Shown here: positions 52,970-60,965 of the stretch, piece by piece
Layout: every line of letters starts with the position of its first letter
Position numbering within the stretch: the stretch's first letter is position 1
Notes under the pieces: model-generated
Database searches by the model: none
What the model saw: only the letters and a program-made list of their open reading frames with translations
What the model was told of the DNA's origin: nothing
Made by a program: the position numbers and the translations under genes
Origin: Streptomyces acidicola
Lineage (GTDB): Bacteria; Actinomycetota; Actinomycetes; Streptomycetales; Streptomycetaceae
Assembly (NCBI RefSeq): GCF_009377235.1
Contig: NZ_VMNX01000006.1
Span: forward strand, 50,170-114,169
Direction of reading: 5' to 3'
DNA: 64,000 nucleotides

Positions 52970-54097
52970 ATGGCGTTCGGCTGGATCGACGAGCAGGCGG
53001 ACGCGCGCCGCCGCGCGGGACTGCTGCGGACCCTGCGCCCGCGCCCCGCCGACTCGCCTCTCCTGGACCTCGCGAGCAACGACTACCTGGGCCTGGCCCG
53101 GCACCCCGAGGTCACCGAGGGCGCCGCCGACGCCGCGCGGCGGTGGGGCGGCGGCGCCACCGGGTCCCGGCTCGTCACAGGCACGACCGAGTTGCACGGT
53201 GAGCTGGAGCGCGAGCTGGCCGACTTCTGCGGCTTCGAGGCGGCCCTGGTCTTCTCCTCCGGATACGCGGCCAACCTCGCCGCGGTCACCGCGCTGGCCC
53301 CGCACGGCTCGCTGGTCGTCTCCGACGCGGGCAACCACGCCTCACTCATCGACGGGTGCCGGCTGGCCCGGGGCGCCACCCAGGTGGTCGCGCACGCCGA
53401 CCCGGAGGCCGTCCGCAAGGCGCTCGGCACCGGCAGCGGGCCGGCGGTGGTCGTGTCCGACACGGTGTTCTCGGTGGACGGCGACGCGGCCCCGCTGGGC
53501 GAACTGGCCGATGTCTGCCGGGAGTTCGGGGCCGGGCTGCTCGTGGACGACGCGCACGGGCTGGGCGTCCTGGGTGACGGGGGCCGGGGCGCCCCGTACG
53601 CGGTGGGGCTCGCGGGAGCGCCGGACATCGTCGCGACCGTCACGCTGTCCAAGTCGCTGGGCAGTCAGGGCGGCGCCGTCCTCGGCCCGGCGCGGGTGAT
53701 CGACCACTTGGTCAACGCGGCCCGCACCTTCATCTTCGACACCGGTCTGGCCCCCGCCGCGACCGGCGCCGCTCTCGCGGCGCTGCGGCTGCTGCGCCGG
53801 GAGCCGGAGCGTGCCGCGCGGGCGCGCGAGGTGGCGACACGGCTTCACACACGGCTGACGGCGTCGGGCCTGGAAGCGGTGCGGCCCGACGCCGCCGTGA
53901 TCTCCGTGCGCGCGCCGTCTCCCGAACAGGCGGTGCGGTGGGCGGCGGACTGCCGCGCGGCCGGTCTCGCCGTCGGCTGCTTCCGCCCACCGTCCGTGCC
54001 CGACGGCATCTCAAGGCTGCGGCTGACCGCCCGTGCGGACCTCACCGACGGGCAACTCGACCGAGCTGTAAGGGTGATCGGCGAGACCCGACCGTGA
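52970..54097 (+). CDS. bioF: 8-amino-7-oxononanoate synthase
   Basis: 375 residues from ATG 52970 with CGGAGGAA 5 nt before. ASNDYLGLARHP, GSRLVTGTTELHGELE, SGYAANLAA, DDAHGLGVLG and the PLP lysine in TLSKSLGSQGG are all present. It condenses pimeloyl-thioester with alanine, the first ring-building step of biotin synthesis. Divergent from bioB-bioA-bioD, so the pathway shares one control region. The early pimeloyl genes are not in the window. Confidence 0.95.
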   Translation: MAFGWIDEQADARRRAGLLRTLRPRPADSPLLDLASNDYLGLARHPEVTEGAADAARRWGGGATGSRLVTGTTELHGELERELADFCGFEAALVFSSGYAANLAAVTALAPHGSLVVSDAGNHASLIDGCRLARGATQVVAHADPEAVRKALGTGSGPAVVVSDTVFSVDGDAAPLGELADVCREFGAGLLVDDAHGLGVLGDGGRGAPYAVGLAGAPDIVATVTLSKSLGSQGGAVLGPARVIDHLVNAARTFIFDTGLAPAATGAALAALRLLRREPERAARAREVATRLHTRLTASGLEAVRPDAAVISVRAPSPEQAVRWAADCRAAGLAVGCFRPPSVPDGISRLRLTARADLTDGQLDRAVRVIGETRP

Positions 54098-54176
54098 GTC
54101 GGCGTGACACGGCCGTGGGTCGCGATCGATGGAAATGATCACGAAGGAGCGATCGTGGCTGTGGTGGTCGGGGCGG

Positions 54177-54407
54177 TCACCGAAGTGCTGTGATGAACCC
54201 CTCCCATGCCTTGGGGGCGAACAGCAGGGCGGGCCCTGCCGTGTTCTTCGAGTCGCGCACCGCGACCAGTCCGACCCAGGGGCCGGGGCCTGGACGGGCC
54301 GTTTCGACGCAGTTGTTCATTCCGGTGCTGCGGCTGCTGCGCAGCCACCGCACATCGTGCAGTTCGGTACTTGAGGGGATGTTCCGAGGCAGTGGGGGGG
54401 TGAACAT
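54177..54407 (-). CDS. DUF397 protein
   Basis: 76 residues. DUF397 pattern: WLRSSRSTGMNNCVETA and VAVRDSKNTAGPALLFAPKAWEGFI. TAAGGAGG, which includes the stop of the upstream regulator gene, is the ribosome binding site. DUF397 proteins such as BldB-neighbour genes pair with Scr1/WhiJ-type regulators and interact with them. Here the gene is directly behind such a regulator, forming the whiJ/abaA-type set with the divergent ATPase. Confidence 0.9.
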   Translation of the reverse strand: MFTPPLPRNIPSSTELHDVRWLRSSRSTGMNNCVETARPGPGPWVGLVAVRDSKNTAGPALLFAPKAWEGFITALR

Positions 54408-54416
54408 GGTGCCTCC

Positions 54417-55277
54417 TTACGCGCCGGCGGCTATCCCGGCGATGTAATCCAACGATTCCTCGGGCGAAAGGGCGTGGATCTGAAGGGCGTTGAAGGCCTC
54501 GACATACGCCTGGAGGTCTTCTTTCCGCTCCAGGTAGAGGCTACTCGTCAAGTTGTCGAGAACAACCACATCCAGATCAGATGCGCTCGAAAATGAAAAG
54601 ATTACGAACGGCCCTGTGACGCCAACATGCGCCCCAGCAGTGAACGGAAGTACCTGGAGTCGCACTTGGGGAAGCGCGGCCGCCTCCCACAGCTGTCGCA
54701 GCTGCCGCGCCATCACCGCCGGGCCGCCGACCTCCCGGCGCAGCACGGCCTCGTCCAGGAGCGCGTTCAACTTCAGCGGAGTATCGGCGCGCAGCACGTC
54801 CTGCCGGGCGATGCGCACCTCCACCAGTGCGTCCAGTTTGTCCTCCGGCACTCCCTCCACCGCGGCGCGGGTCACCGCGCGGGCGTACTCGGGCGTCTGC
54901 AGCAGCCCCGGCACCACCGAGGTCTCCAGGGTGCGTATGCCGCTGGCCTGGGATTCCAGGCTGATGAAGTCGCGGTATGCCGCCGGCAGCACCCCGCGGT
55001 AGGCGTGCCACCAGTTCTGCCGCCCGCCGCCGTCCTCGCCGCCCGCGAGGATCAGCAGCAGTTCCCGAAACTCGGGATCCTGGACTTCGTACGCGTCGAG
55101 CAGACGGCGCACGTCGGCCGGTTTCACTCCGCTGGAGCCGGTCTCGATACGGCTCACCTTCGACTGGTGCCAGCCGACGAGGCGGGCCGCCTCGATGCTG
55201 GTGAGGCCGACGCGGGTGCGCAGGTCGCGCAGTTCAGTGCCGAGCTTGCGTCGGCGCACCGCAGGACCGTATTGCAT
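54417..55277 (-). CDS. XRE/Scr1-type helix-turn-helix regulator (DUF5753)
   Basis: 286 residues from ATG 55277 with AAGGAG about 7 nt upstream. Xre HTH (about residues 8-70, LRDLRTRVGLTSIEAARLVGWHQSKVSRIETG in parts) and the DUF5753 domain (about 95-280, VPGLLQTPEYARAV, VGVTGPFVIFSF). This is the WhiJ/AbaA-orfA family, which controls development and antibiotic production in Streptomyces with DUF397 partners. Control may be relieved by protein contact with the DUF397 product (known for some members). The frame to 55961 is antisense to the ATPase. Confidence 0.9.
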   Translation of the reverse strand: MQYGPAVRRRKLGTELRDLRTRVGLTSIEAARLVGWHQSKVSRIETGSSGVKPADVRRLLDAYEVQDPEFRELLLILAGGEDGGGRQNWWHAYRGVLPAAYRDFISLESQASGIRTLETSVVPGLLQTPEYARAVTRAAVEGVPEDKLDALVEVRIARQDVLRADTPLKLNALLDEAVLRREVGGPAVMARQLRQLWEAAALPQVRLQVLPFTAGAHVGVTGPFVIFSFSSASDLDVVVLDNLTSSLYLERKEDLQAYVEAFNALQIHALSPEESLDYIAGIAAGA

Positions 55278-55389
55278 GGGTCGTCTCCTTCCGCCCGGCA
55301 GCGGTGTCGGGGCGACGGTAGAGGATGGACCGAAAGGCCCACCCAAATACGGTCGGTCGTCGGATAGTTCACCGCTTCGAGCGACAGAT

Positions 55390-55399
55390 ATATGCATAT
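55390..55399. promoter_or_regulatory. AT-rich palindrome in the regulator/ATPase gap
   Basis: ATATGCATAT is a perfect palindrome in an unusually AT-rich island (AGATATATGCATATC) between the divergent regulator and ATPase genes. It is a candidate -10 region and binding site for the adjacent XRE protein. Confidence 0.4.
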
Positions 55400-55527
55400 C
55401 TTGGTGGATCGGCACCGTGACGGCCCTGGTTGATGGCAATCTGGCGCGAAGCACCAGTCCGGGACCGTACTCGAATCCACTCGCTCCGTGTCGGACTCCG
55501 GTCCCCTGGGAAAGGGACGACGTCGCC

Positions 55528-55986
55528 ATGGCAGACCACCAGGAAGCATCCGTCACTCTGCCGAGCGATCCGGCCTCGGTCTCCGCGGCTCGAAAATACG
55601 TCGCCACCGTGCTGGCCGAATGGGGCCTGCCGAGCGACACCGAAGTCGCGGACACCGTACGGCTGATCGTGTCCGAACTCGCCACCAATGCCGTCCAGCA
55701 CACGTTCGGGCAGTCGCCCACCTTCACCGTGGACATGGCACTCGACCGTGACGAGCAGTTGCGGATCGGCGTCACCGACAGCCATCCGCGCTTTCCGAAA
55801 CGTTTGCCCGCGGCCGTCCAGCAGGACAACGGCCGGGGCATGGTCATCATCCGCTGGCTGGCGGCCGAGTGCGGCGGCAGACTCAGCGTCAGACCCACGC
55901 GGGAAGGAGGCAAGACGGTGTCCATCGAGTTGCCCTGGACGATCCCCGTACAACCGGTCACTACCGGGGGACAGCAAGAACCCTGA
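55528..55986 (+). CDS. RsbW-like ATP-binding protein (HATPase_c_2)
   Basis: 152 residues from ATG 55528 with AAAGGGA upstream. N-box SELATNAVQHT and the G-box DNGRGMVIIRWLA are clear, as in anti-sigma kinases and the abaA orfB product. Longer in-frame starts run into the intergenic palindrome and are not supported. Such proteins bind ATP and may phosphorylate anti-anti-sigma partners. Together with the DUF397 and XRE genes this makes the complete three-gene set. Confidence 0.88.
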   Translation: MADHQEASVTLPSDPASVSAARKYVATVLAEWGLPSDTEVADTVRLIVSELATNAVQHTFGQSPTFTVDMALDRDEQLRIGVTDSHPRFPKRLPAAVQQDNGRGMVIIRWLAAECGGRLSVRPTREGGKTVSIELPWTIPVQPVTTGGQQEP

Positions 55987-56135
55987 GTTGACGCGGAGAG
56001 CGTCGAGTGGCGCCCGGGTGCGGCTGCCGTCGGGTCAGGGCGGCGGCTTCAGCGTTGGTGCGCGGCCGGCATCGCGGGCCGGGCCCTGAGGGGCGGCGGC
56101 TGCGGGGTGAACGCCGGGGTCAGCAGGAAGGTGAA

Positions 56136-56187
56136 GAGGACCTGCACCCGGCCTGGGTGACGAGGACCTGCACCTGGCCTGGGTGAG
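56136..56187. repeat. Two tandem 26-bp repeats
   Basis: Both units begin GAGGACCTGCACC and end GGCCTGGGTGA; they differ at about two positions. No function is apparent. Confidence 0.8.
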
Positions 56188-56250
56188 GTTGCACTGAGGA
56201 CCGTGTCATGCGCCGCGAGGCGGCCCAGCAGCCACGTCGCGGGCCGGGGC

Positions 56251-56292
56251 CCCGAGGGGCGGCGGCTGCCCTCACGGCCGCCGCCCCTCGGG
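56251..56292. terminator. Strong hairpin at the end of the NlpC/P60 gene
   Basis: CCCGAGGGGCGGCGGC pairs with GCCGCCGCCCCTCGGG, a perfect 16-bp stem with a 10-nt loop, ending 4 bp from the NlpC/P60 stop. It probably ends transcription from both sides. Confidence 0.7.
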
Positions 56293-56296
56293 CGGG

Positions 56297-56770
56297 TCAG
56301 CGGACCCGGCCGTACCAGACGCTCTTCGTCCAGATCCTCTCCAGTTTCACGACCTCCCCGGTCTTCGGGGAGTGCCAGATCTTGCCCTTACCGGCGTAGA
56401 TGCCGACGTGGTAGACGTACGAGCCCGAGTGGAAGAAGACGAGGTCCCCGGCCTTGCGGCTCTTGGCGGAGATGTGCTTCGTCTTGTTGTACTGCGCCGC
56501 GGCCGTACGGGGGAGCTTCTTGCCCGCCTTCTTGAACGAGTACAGCGTCAGACCGGAGCAGTCGAATCGCTTCGGGCCCACGGCGCCCCACTTGTAGGGC
56601 GAGCCCTTCTTGGAGGCCGCGACCTTGAGCGCCTTCGACGCCAGTGAGGCCGCCTCGGCCTCCGACGCGGCGCCAGGGACCGCGATGCTGCCGCCCACTG
56701 CGGCGATGGTGAGAGCCGAGGCCGTGCCGGCCCGGGCCATGAGCGACGGGACACGATTGAGCGCAGTCAT
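56297..56770 (-). CDS. Secreted NlpC/P60 cell-wall hydrolase
   Basis: 157 residues from ATG 56770. Signal peptide with cleavage likely near residue 40 (ASEAEAAS). Catalytic C71 in FDCSGLTLYSF, H121 in SYVYHVGIYAG and H133 in IWHSP form the NlpC/P60 triad. It should cut peptide bridges in peptidoglycan, probably the D-Glu-meso-DAP or LL-DAP link. A c-di-AMP riboswitch in its leader controls it, as for several Streptomyces wall hydrolases, tying wall turnover to osmotic and growth state. Confidence 0.92.
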   Translation of the reverse strand: MTALNRVPSLMARAGTASALTIAAVGGSIAVPGAASEAEAASLASKALKVAASKKGSPYKWGAVGPKRFDCSGLTLYSFKKAGKKLPRTAAAQYNKTKHISAKSRKAGDLVFFHSGSYVYHVGIYAGKGKIWHSPKTGEVVKLERIWTKSVWYGRVR

Positions 56771-56781
56771 GCGCAACCCTT

Positions 56782-56970
56782 CGTCAGCCGCCTGTGAAGG
56801 ATGACCTGTCGGATTCGGGCTGGCGAAGTTGCCCGGCCGCGTTGCCGCGGCTTCACCCCAAGGACTGCTCGGAACTGACGCTCCGGCGGCCCGTCGTGCT
56901 CGGGTCCTCCACTCCTGCCGATCCACTCCTGTCGACCGGTCATCCGGGCGGCGGCAGGATTCGGCGTCCG
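56782..56970 (-). promoter_or_regulatory. c-di-AMP riboswitch (ydaO-yuaA type)
   Basis: On the minus strand, just before the NlpC/P60 gene, are the conserved blocks of the ydaO class in order: GCCGAATCCTGCCG near the 5' end, AGGAGTGGAGGACCC, the hallmark CTTGGGGTGAAGCCGC, GGGCAACTTCGCCAGCCCGA and a closing GGCGGCTGACGAAGGG. It ends 12 nt before the ATG. Binding of c-di-AMP normally turns the gene off. Confidence 0.88.
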
Positions 56971-57312
56971 CCCGGACCGCCCCGCCGCTGCGGCGGGGAC
57001 TTGTCGTCAGATACGGATCTTGGCGCACGAATGTTGGAAGCAGCGAACGGAATCGGCTGTTTGTGGGGTTGGTCACCACTCACCCGTTCGGGTGGACAGC
57101 CCTTCGCATGCCCGGAAGTCAAGGAGCCCGATGAGCCTCCGACCAGCGATGAAACAGTGGATTCCGCCGTTGCGGTACGCGTGTCGCGCAACTCGCCTGG
57201 GCCCGCGGCGGGAGCGAAGACTGCCCGTTCGCAGGTACGTCGTCTGGTCCGTTCGAGGTCCGGGTCGGACGCCTCGTCAGTTCGGCACGCGACCCGGGCC
57301 CGTGTCGTCGCG
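56971..57312. other. Upstream region of the NlpC/P60 leader
   Basis: No gene seen. It should carry the NlpC/P60 promoter on the minus strand; TTGACT near 57120 is a possible -35 but no good -10 is at the right distance. Confidence 0.35.
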
Positions 57313-57621
57313 TCAACTCTCCGATCCGGGAGGCAGCGCGACGCGTGCCGCACGGCGCTCTCCGTCAAGGACCCGCAGGGCCCTCGCGAGAGTCGATGCG
57401 TGCACCACGCTCTCACCCCGGGTGTGCATCAGTTCCAGTGCGCTGCGCAGGGCGGTCGCCTTGGCGACCAGGGCCTGGGCCGCCCTCAGTCCGCCATAGG
57501 TGTCACCGGGTCGAGCCGGGTTGATCCGGCCGAGCAGGTCGACCACGTCGAGGTAACGGTCGATCAACTCGGCCTCGGCGCGGGTCAGCGCGGGCAGCGG
57601 CGGCAGTTCGGGTGGGAGCAT
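57313..57621 (-). CDS. Small protein coupled to ClpP paralogue
   Basis: 102 residues from ATG 57621, chosen for GAGGTGA 7 nt upstream; a GTG at 57639 is possible but overlaps clpP. It is mostly helical (LTRAEAELIDRYLDVVDLLGRI, LRAAQALVAKATALRSALEL) and unrecognised. It starts 7 nt after the clpP stop, so it is translated from the same mRNA and could be an adaptor or substrate of the protease. Confidence 0.7.
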   Translation of the reverse strand: MLPPELPPLPALTRAEAELIDRYLDVVDLLGRINPARPGDTYGGLRAAQALVAKATALRSALELMHTRGESVVHASTLARALRVLDGERRAARVALPPGSES

Positions 57622-57628
57622 CGACGGC

Positions 57629-58264
57629 TCACCTCGCACCGGGCAGGGTGCGAGAGGTCTTCCGGCTCGGGATGATCCGGTCCACCAGGCCGTACTCCAT
57701 GGCCGCCTCGGCGTCCAGGATCTTGTCCCGCTCGATGTCGTCGCGCACCCGCTCCGCGCTCTGGCCGGTGTGCCGGGCGAGCATCTCCTCCAGCATCCGG
57801 CGGCTGCGCATCAGTTCGTCGGCCTGGATGGCCAGGTCGGTGGCCTGCCCCTCCACCGGCTCGGGCAGCGAGGGCTGGTGGATGAGCACGCGGGCGCCCG
57901 GCAGCGCGGACCGCTTGCCCGGGGTGCCGCCGGCCAGCAGTACCGCGGCGGCCGACGCCGCCTGGCCCAGGCAGACGGTCTCCACATCGCAGGTGACGAA
58001 CTGGATCGTGTCGTAGATGGCCGTCATCGCACTGAACGAGCCGCCCGGCGAGTTGATGTAGAGCGAGATGTCCCGTTCTGGCTCGGCGTGCTCGAGGTAC
58101 ATGAACTGCGCCATCACGTCGTTCGCGGCCGTGTCGTCGATCGCCGTCCCGAGGAACACGATCCGCTCCTCCAGCAGCTTCGAGTACGGATCCATCGTCC
58201 GGTGGCCCGCGGTCGTGCGTTCGGTGAACTCCGGCAGGACATGTCGGGCGGTCGGTCGGGTCAT
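57629..58264 (-). CDS. clpP: ClpP-family protease subunit (paralogue)
   Basis: 211 residues from ATG 58264 with GAGGAGGGG upstream. Catalytic triad S104 (GQAASAAAV), H129 (VLIHQPS) and D180 (ERDKIL) is intact; [12 protein letters not shown] and [11 protein letters not shown] follow the ClpP pattern. The serine context differs from the GMAASMG of main ClpPs, so this is one of the secondary Streptomyces ClpPs (ClpP3/4/5-like). No second clpP or Clp ATPase is adjacent. Streptomyces secondary ClpPs are controlled by PopR. Confidence 0.9.
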   Translation of the reverse strand: MTRPTARHVLPEFTERTTAGHRTMDPYSKLLEERIVFLGTAIDDTAANDVMAQFMYLEHAEPERDISLYINSPGGSFSAMTAIYDTIQFVTCDVETVCLGQAASAAAVLLAGGTPGKRSALPGARVLIHQPSLPEPVEGQATDLAIQADELMRSRRMLEEMLARHTGQSAERVRDDIERDKILDAEAAMEYGLVDRIIPSRKTSRTLPGAR

Positions 58265-58612
58265 GGGGTACCCCTCCTCACGGCGGTCTCTGTAAGAAAT
58301 GTACAGGACGTACGTTGCTGCTCTCCACCCTCTTCGCCTTGGCTCCGCTGCCGTGAGTGTTCGATCGACTGCCGACTGCCGACTGCCGACTGCCGACTGC
58401 CGACTGCCGACTGCCGACTGCCGACTGCCGACTGCCGACTGCCGACTGCCGACTGCCGACTGCCGACTGCCGGCTGATGGCCGTGCCCCCATCCCCCTGC
58501 CTGGTCGAGGCCGCGGGCCGCGATCCGGAGCGTGCTCGCCAAAGCGGCTCTGACCTGGGTCTTCGCCGCCCTTCCCCGGTCATGCCACGCGGACGCCCCC
58601 TAAGCTGGGGAC
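58265..58612. promoter_or_regulatory. Regulatory gap between clpP and antitoxin genes
   Basis: It holds the clpP leader, a GTAC, five bases, GTAC inverted pair at 58301-58313, the 15-unit heptamer array and the antitoxin promoter (TAAGCT at 58601-58606, putting the start at or near the ATG, leaderless). Confidence 0.5.
58366..58470. repeat. Fifteen perfect tandem copies of a 7-bp unit
   Basis: CGACTGC repeated 15 times without interruption (105 bp). In all frames it gives repeating peptides of the type ADCRLPT, but no gene uses it. It lies about 100 bp upstream of the clpP start. Confidence 0.95.
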
Positions 58613-58888
58613 ATGGCCTACGAGATTCCGGTGACGCAAGCCAGGGCTGAACTCGCCGACCTGATCAACCGCGTCGTGTACGGCGGCGAGCGCGTCGTCG
58701 TGACGCGGCACGGGAAGCCCCTCGTCGCCCTGGTCTCCGCAGCCGATCTGGAGCGGCTGGAGGAGTCGGCCTCGACGGAGGAGCCTGTGATCACCTCGGT
58801 CTCCGGTGTCCGGGACGTCGCGTCGGCCCCACAAGAACGCCAGCGGTTCGGGATCACGGCGGAGCATCGCGGGACCGGCGCTTCCTGA
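58613..58888 (+). CDS. Orphan Phd/YefM-type antitoxin
   Basis: 91 residues: EIPVTQARAELADLINRVVYGGERVVVTRHGKPLVALVSAADLERLE, in parts, is the Phd/YefM DNA-binding fold. Normally it would bind a RelE- or Doc-type toxin with its tail; here the tail is ASTEEPVITSVSG and no toxin gene follows. It may have a distant partner or be a plain regulator. Message probably leaderless. The gene's final codons run into the 19-bp repeat array. Confidence 0.85.
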   Translation: MAYEIPVTQARAELADLINRVVYGGERVVVTRHGKPLVALVSAADLERLEESASTEEPVITSVSGVRDVASAPQERQRFGITAEHRGTGAS

Positions 58889-58953
58889 CGCGACCAGCGT
58901 TTCCTTACGGGGGCAGCGCTTCCTGGCGGGACCAGCGTTTCCTGACACGGGCA
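58878..58953. repeat. Four tandem 19-bp repeats
   Basis: Units GCGCTTCCTGACGCGACCA, GCGTTTCCTTACGGGGGCA, GCGCTTCCTGGCGGGACCA and GCGTTTCCTGACACGGGCA alternate as two 38-bp double units, starting inside the last codons of the antitoxin gene. They carry a GC(G)CTTCC core. Confidence 0.85.
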
Positions 58954-59040
58954 GTGCTACGAGAAAGACCGTCCGCCCCGTCCGCTACTGCGGGGGCGCA
59001 CGGTCGGTCTGGTGCTGGTTCCCGGCCCCGGCCGCCAGGC

Positions 59041-60066
59041 TCACCCGGCCAGGGCGGGTGCCCGTCTCGTGGCCGGGGCGCCGGGCTTGCGGCGTCGTGT
59101 GAGCGCGCTGCCGAGCAGTACCGCACCCAGGCCGAGCGCCGCCCACCAGGTGAGGGTCAGTGCGGGACCGGTCGCCGCGGCGCCGTCGAAGAACGACACC
59201 GAGCGCAGCAGCGACGCACTCGCGCCCGGCGGCAGCCACTGGCCGATCGTCCCGGCCGGCTCGGGCAGCAGCTCCGGCGCCGAGGACGCGCCCGCGAAGG
59301 GGTTTCCGAGTAGAACCACCAGCAGCCCGCCCAACCCCATCCCGGCCGGTCCCGTCAGCGCGGCGAGCCCGGCTACGGCGGCGCCCACGGCCAGCGCCGT
59401 CAAGCTGAGCACACCGGCCTCGGTCCACCAGTTCCCCTCCAGGACGCCCAGCCAGCTGTGAGTGATCGCGGTGGCGACCATGCCGACCAGTGCGGCGGCC
59501 CCGAGCAGCGCTCCGGCCGCGCGCGTCCCGTGCAGTCCGAGCAGGGTGACCACGGCCCCGGAGGCGACGCCGGCCAGCGCCAGTGGCAGCACGCTCGCGG
59601 CGAAGGCCGAGCCGCGGGGATCGCCGGCGGAGGTGGGCACGACGTCAACCGTCGTGGGCTTGGTGCCTTGGGGCGTCTGCTCGGCCACCGCCTGCTGCAG
59701 CATCTGGGCTACGGACGGGCTTGCGGCCGACGCCGTGAGCAGTTTGGGTCCCTCGGCGGTGACGACCACCGCACCGTATACGGTCCGGTCCTCGATGGCG
59801 TCCCGGGCGGAGGCCTCGTCGGCGTAGCGGTGGATCTCGAAGGCGCCGTCGCGCTGTTCCAGCTGCCGCTGGACCGGGGCGGTGGCGGTCGCAGGACCCG
59901 CCACACCGAGCGGCAGGTCGCGGGGTGCGATACGGGCGGCCGGCCAGGCGAAGGCCCAGAGCGCCAGCGCCACGAGGACGGGGGCCAGTCCGATGACCGC
60001 GATCAGCCGGCGGTTTTGCTGCTGGGCGGGTGATTCGGGCCGGGGTGGTGGAGTAGGGGTGGGCAT
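59041..60066 (-). CDS. Polytopic membrane protein (YhgE/DUF3533-like)
   Basis: 341 residues from ATG 60066 with GAGGA upstream. One helix near residues 22-45, an external domain to about residue 165 (FEIHRYADEASARDAIEDRT), then five helices ending in an Arg-rich tail. The plan, one helix, a soluble loop and a five-helix block, is that of YhgE/Pip-type or ABC-2-like permease proteins. Divergent from a TetR gene, with two matching sites between, so it is likely a TetR-controlled efflux or envelope protein. Confidence 0.8.
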   Translation of the reverse strand: MPTPTPPPRPESPAQQQNRRLIAVIGLAPVLVALALWAFAWPAARIAPRDLPLGVAGPATATAPVQRQLEQRDGAFEIHRYADEASARDAIEDRTVYGAVVVTAEGPKLLTASAASPSVAQMLQQAVAEQTPQGTKPTTVDVVPTSAGDPRGSAFAASVLPLALAGVASGAVVTLLGLHGTRAAGALLGAAALVGMVATAITHSWLGVLEGNWWTEAGVLSLTALAVGAAVAGLAALTGPAGMGLGGLLVVLLGNPFAGASSAPELLPEPAGTIGQWLPPGASASLLRSVSFFDGAAATGPALTLTWWAALGLGAVLLGSALTRRRKPGAPATRRAPALAG

Positions 60067-60118
60067 GGCATTCCTCGGTTCGGGTTGGCGGATCTCGACT
60101 TGGGGCCGCACTAAAAAG

Positions 60119-60189
60119 AAGGATCGTTCGTTTTCTTTGGTCACCATCCTCCCGGTGCCCTGGCTTGTCAAGAAAGGAACGTTCGTTTT
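60119..60189. promoter_or_regulatory. Twin TetR-operator candidates
   Basis: AAGGATCGTTCGTTTT (60119-60134) and AAGGAACGTTCGTTTT (60174-60189) are almost identical 16-mers 55 bp apart in the gap between the membrane protein and tetR starts. Each contains a GAACGTTC-like palindromic core. Confidence 0.7.
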
Positions 60190-60201
60190 ACGTTGGGCGG
60201 T

Positions 60202-60876
60202 GTGCCCCGCGTATCCCAGGAACGCCTCGACGCCCGCCGCCGCCAAATTCTCGAAGCCGCGGCCCGCTGCTTCGCCCGCAACGGGTTCCATGCCACGTCG
60301 ATGCAGGACGTGCTGAAGGAGGCCGGCCTCTCCGCCGGTGCCGTCTACCGGTACTTCGCGGGCAAGGAAGAGTTGATCGCCGCGGTCGTAAACGAGGTAC
60401 TTGAGGAGATCCGCAGCGCCTTCGAGGAGGCAGCCCGCACCAGCCCGCCGCCACCCCCGGACGTCCTCATCGGGACGGTTCTGCGCAGACTGCTCGGTGC
60501 GAAGTCGGCGCAGGGTGGGGAATGGACCTCCCTCTCCCCCCGGCTGATGATCCAGGTGTGGGCCGAGACGCTGCGTGACCCCGCGTTGGCGGCCGTCCTG
60601 CGGCAGGGATTCGAGACGGTCCGCGTGCTGTGGGTGAAGATCGTCGAGGGCTACCAGGACGCCGGCATGATGCGGGCCGACATCCCCGCCCTCAGCGTCG
60701 CGCGGACCATGGTCGCGCTGGTCCAGGGTTTCGCCGCGCAGTACGCCCTCTTCGGCGATGTGCCGGTGCAGGCGGTGGAGCTGGGGCTGGAGGCGCTGAT
60801 GAGCATGGGGGACCGGGACGCGCGGAGCTGGGCGGGCCGAGGGACGGTTAACCTCGCTGAAACGCCGCCCAATTAG
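60202..60876 (+). CDS. TetR-family repressor
   Basis: 224 residues from GTG 60202 (a TTG at 60193 is also in frame). TetR HTH at residues 12-58: [41 protein letters not shown] in parts. The ligand domain (about 70-200) is unassigned. It should repress the divergent membrane-protein gene through the two operators just upstream and probably itself, since the second site lies 13 bp before the start. Confidence 0.92.
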   Translation: MPRVSQERLDARRRQILEAAARCFARNGFHATSMQDVLKEAGLSAGAVYRYFAGKEELIAAVVNEVLEEIRSAFEEAARTSPPPPPDVLIGTVLRRLLGAKSAQGGEWTSLSPRLMIQVWAETLRDPALAAVLRQGFETVRVLWVKIVEGYQDAGMMRADIPALSVARTMVALVQGFAAQYALFGDVPVQAVELGLEALMSMGDRDARSWAGRGTVNLAETPPN

Positions 60877-60965
60877 CCTGCGCGCACGCCACCAGCGCCT
60901 TCTCCCGGTGGCCGCGGCAGCCGGACCCCGCACGGTCCGGAGCGAGGACTGTGAGGTGGGACGCC

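Larger units (their letters stand above)
55987..56296. other. Convergent gap with repeats and a strong hairpin
   Basis: 310 bases without a gene. Contents: two 26-bp direct repeats (56136-56187), the terminator-like hairpin (56251-56292), and a partial echo of the GAGGGGCGGCGGCTGC segment near 56091. Confidence 0.6.

Noticed and set aside
58366..58470. CRISPR array
   Set aside because: The units are 7 bp with no spacers and no cas genes are present.
58261..58583. ORFs encoding ADCRLPT or AVGSRQS repeat proteins
   Set aside because: They are only the translation of the heptamer array; there is no ribosome binding site and no family match.
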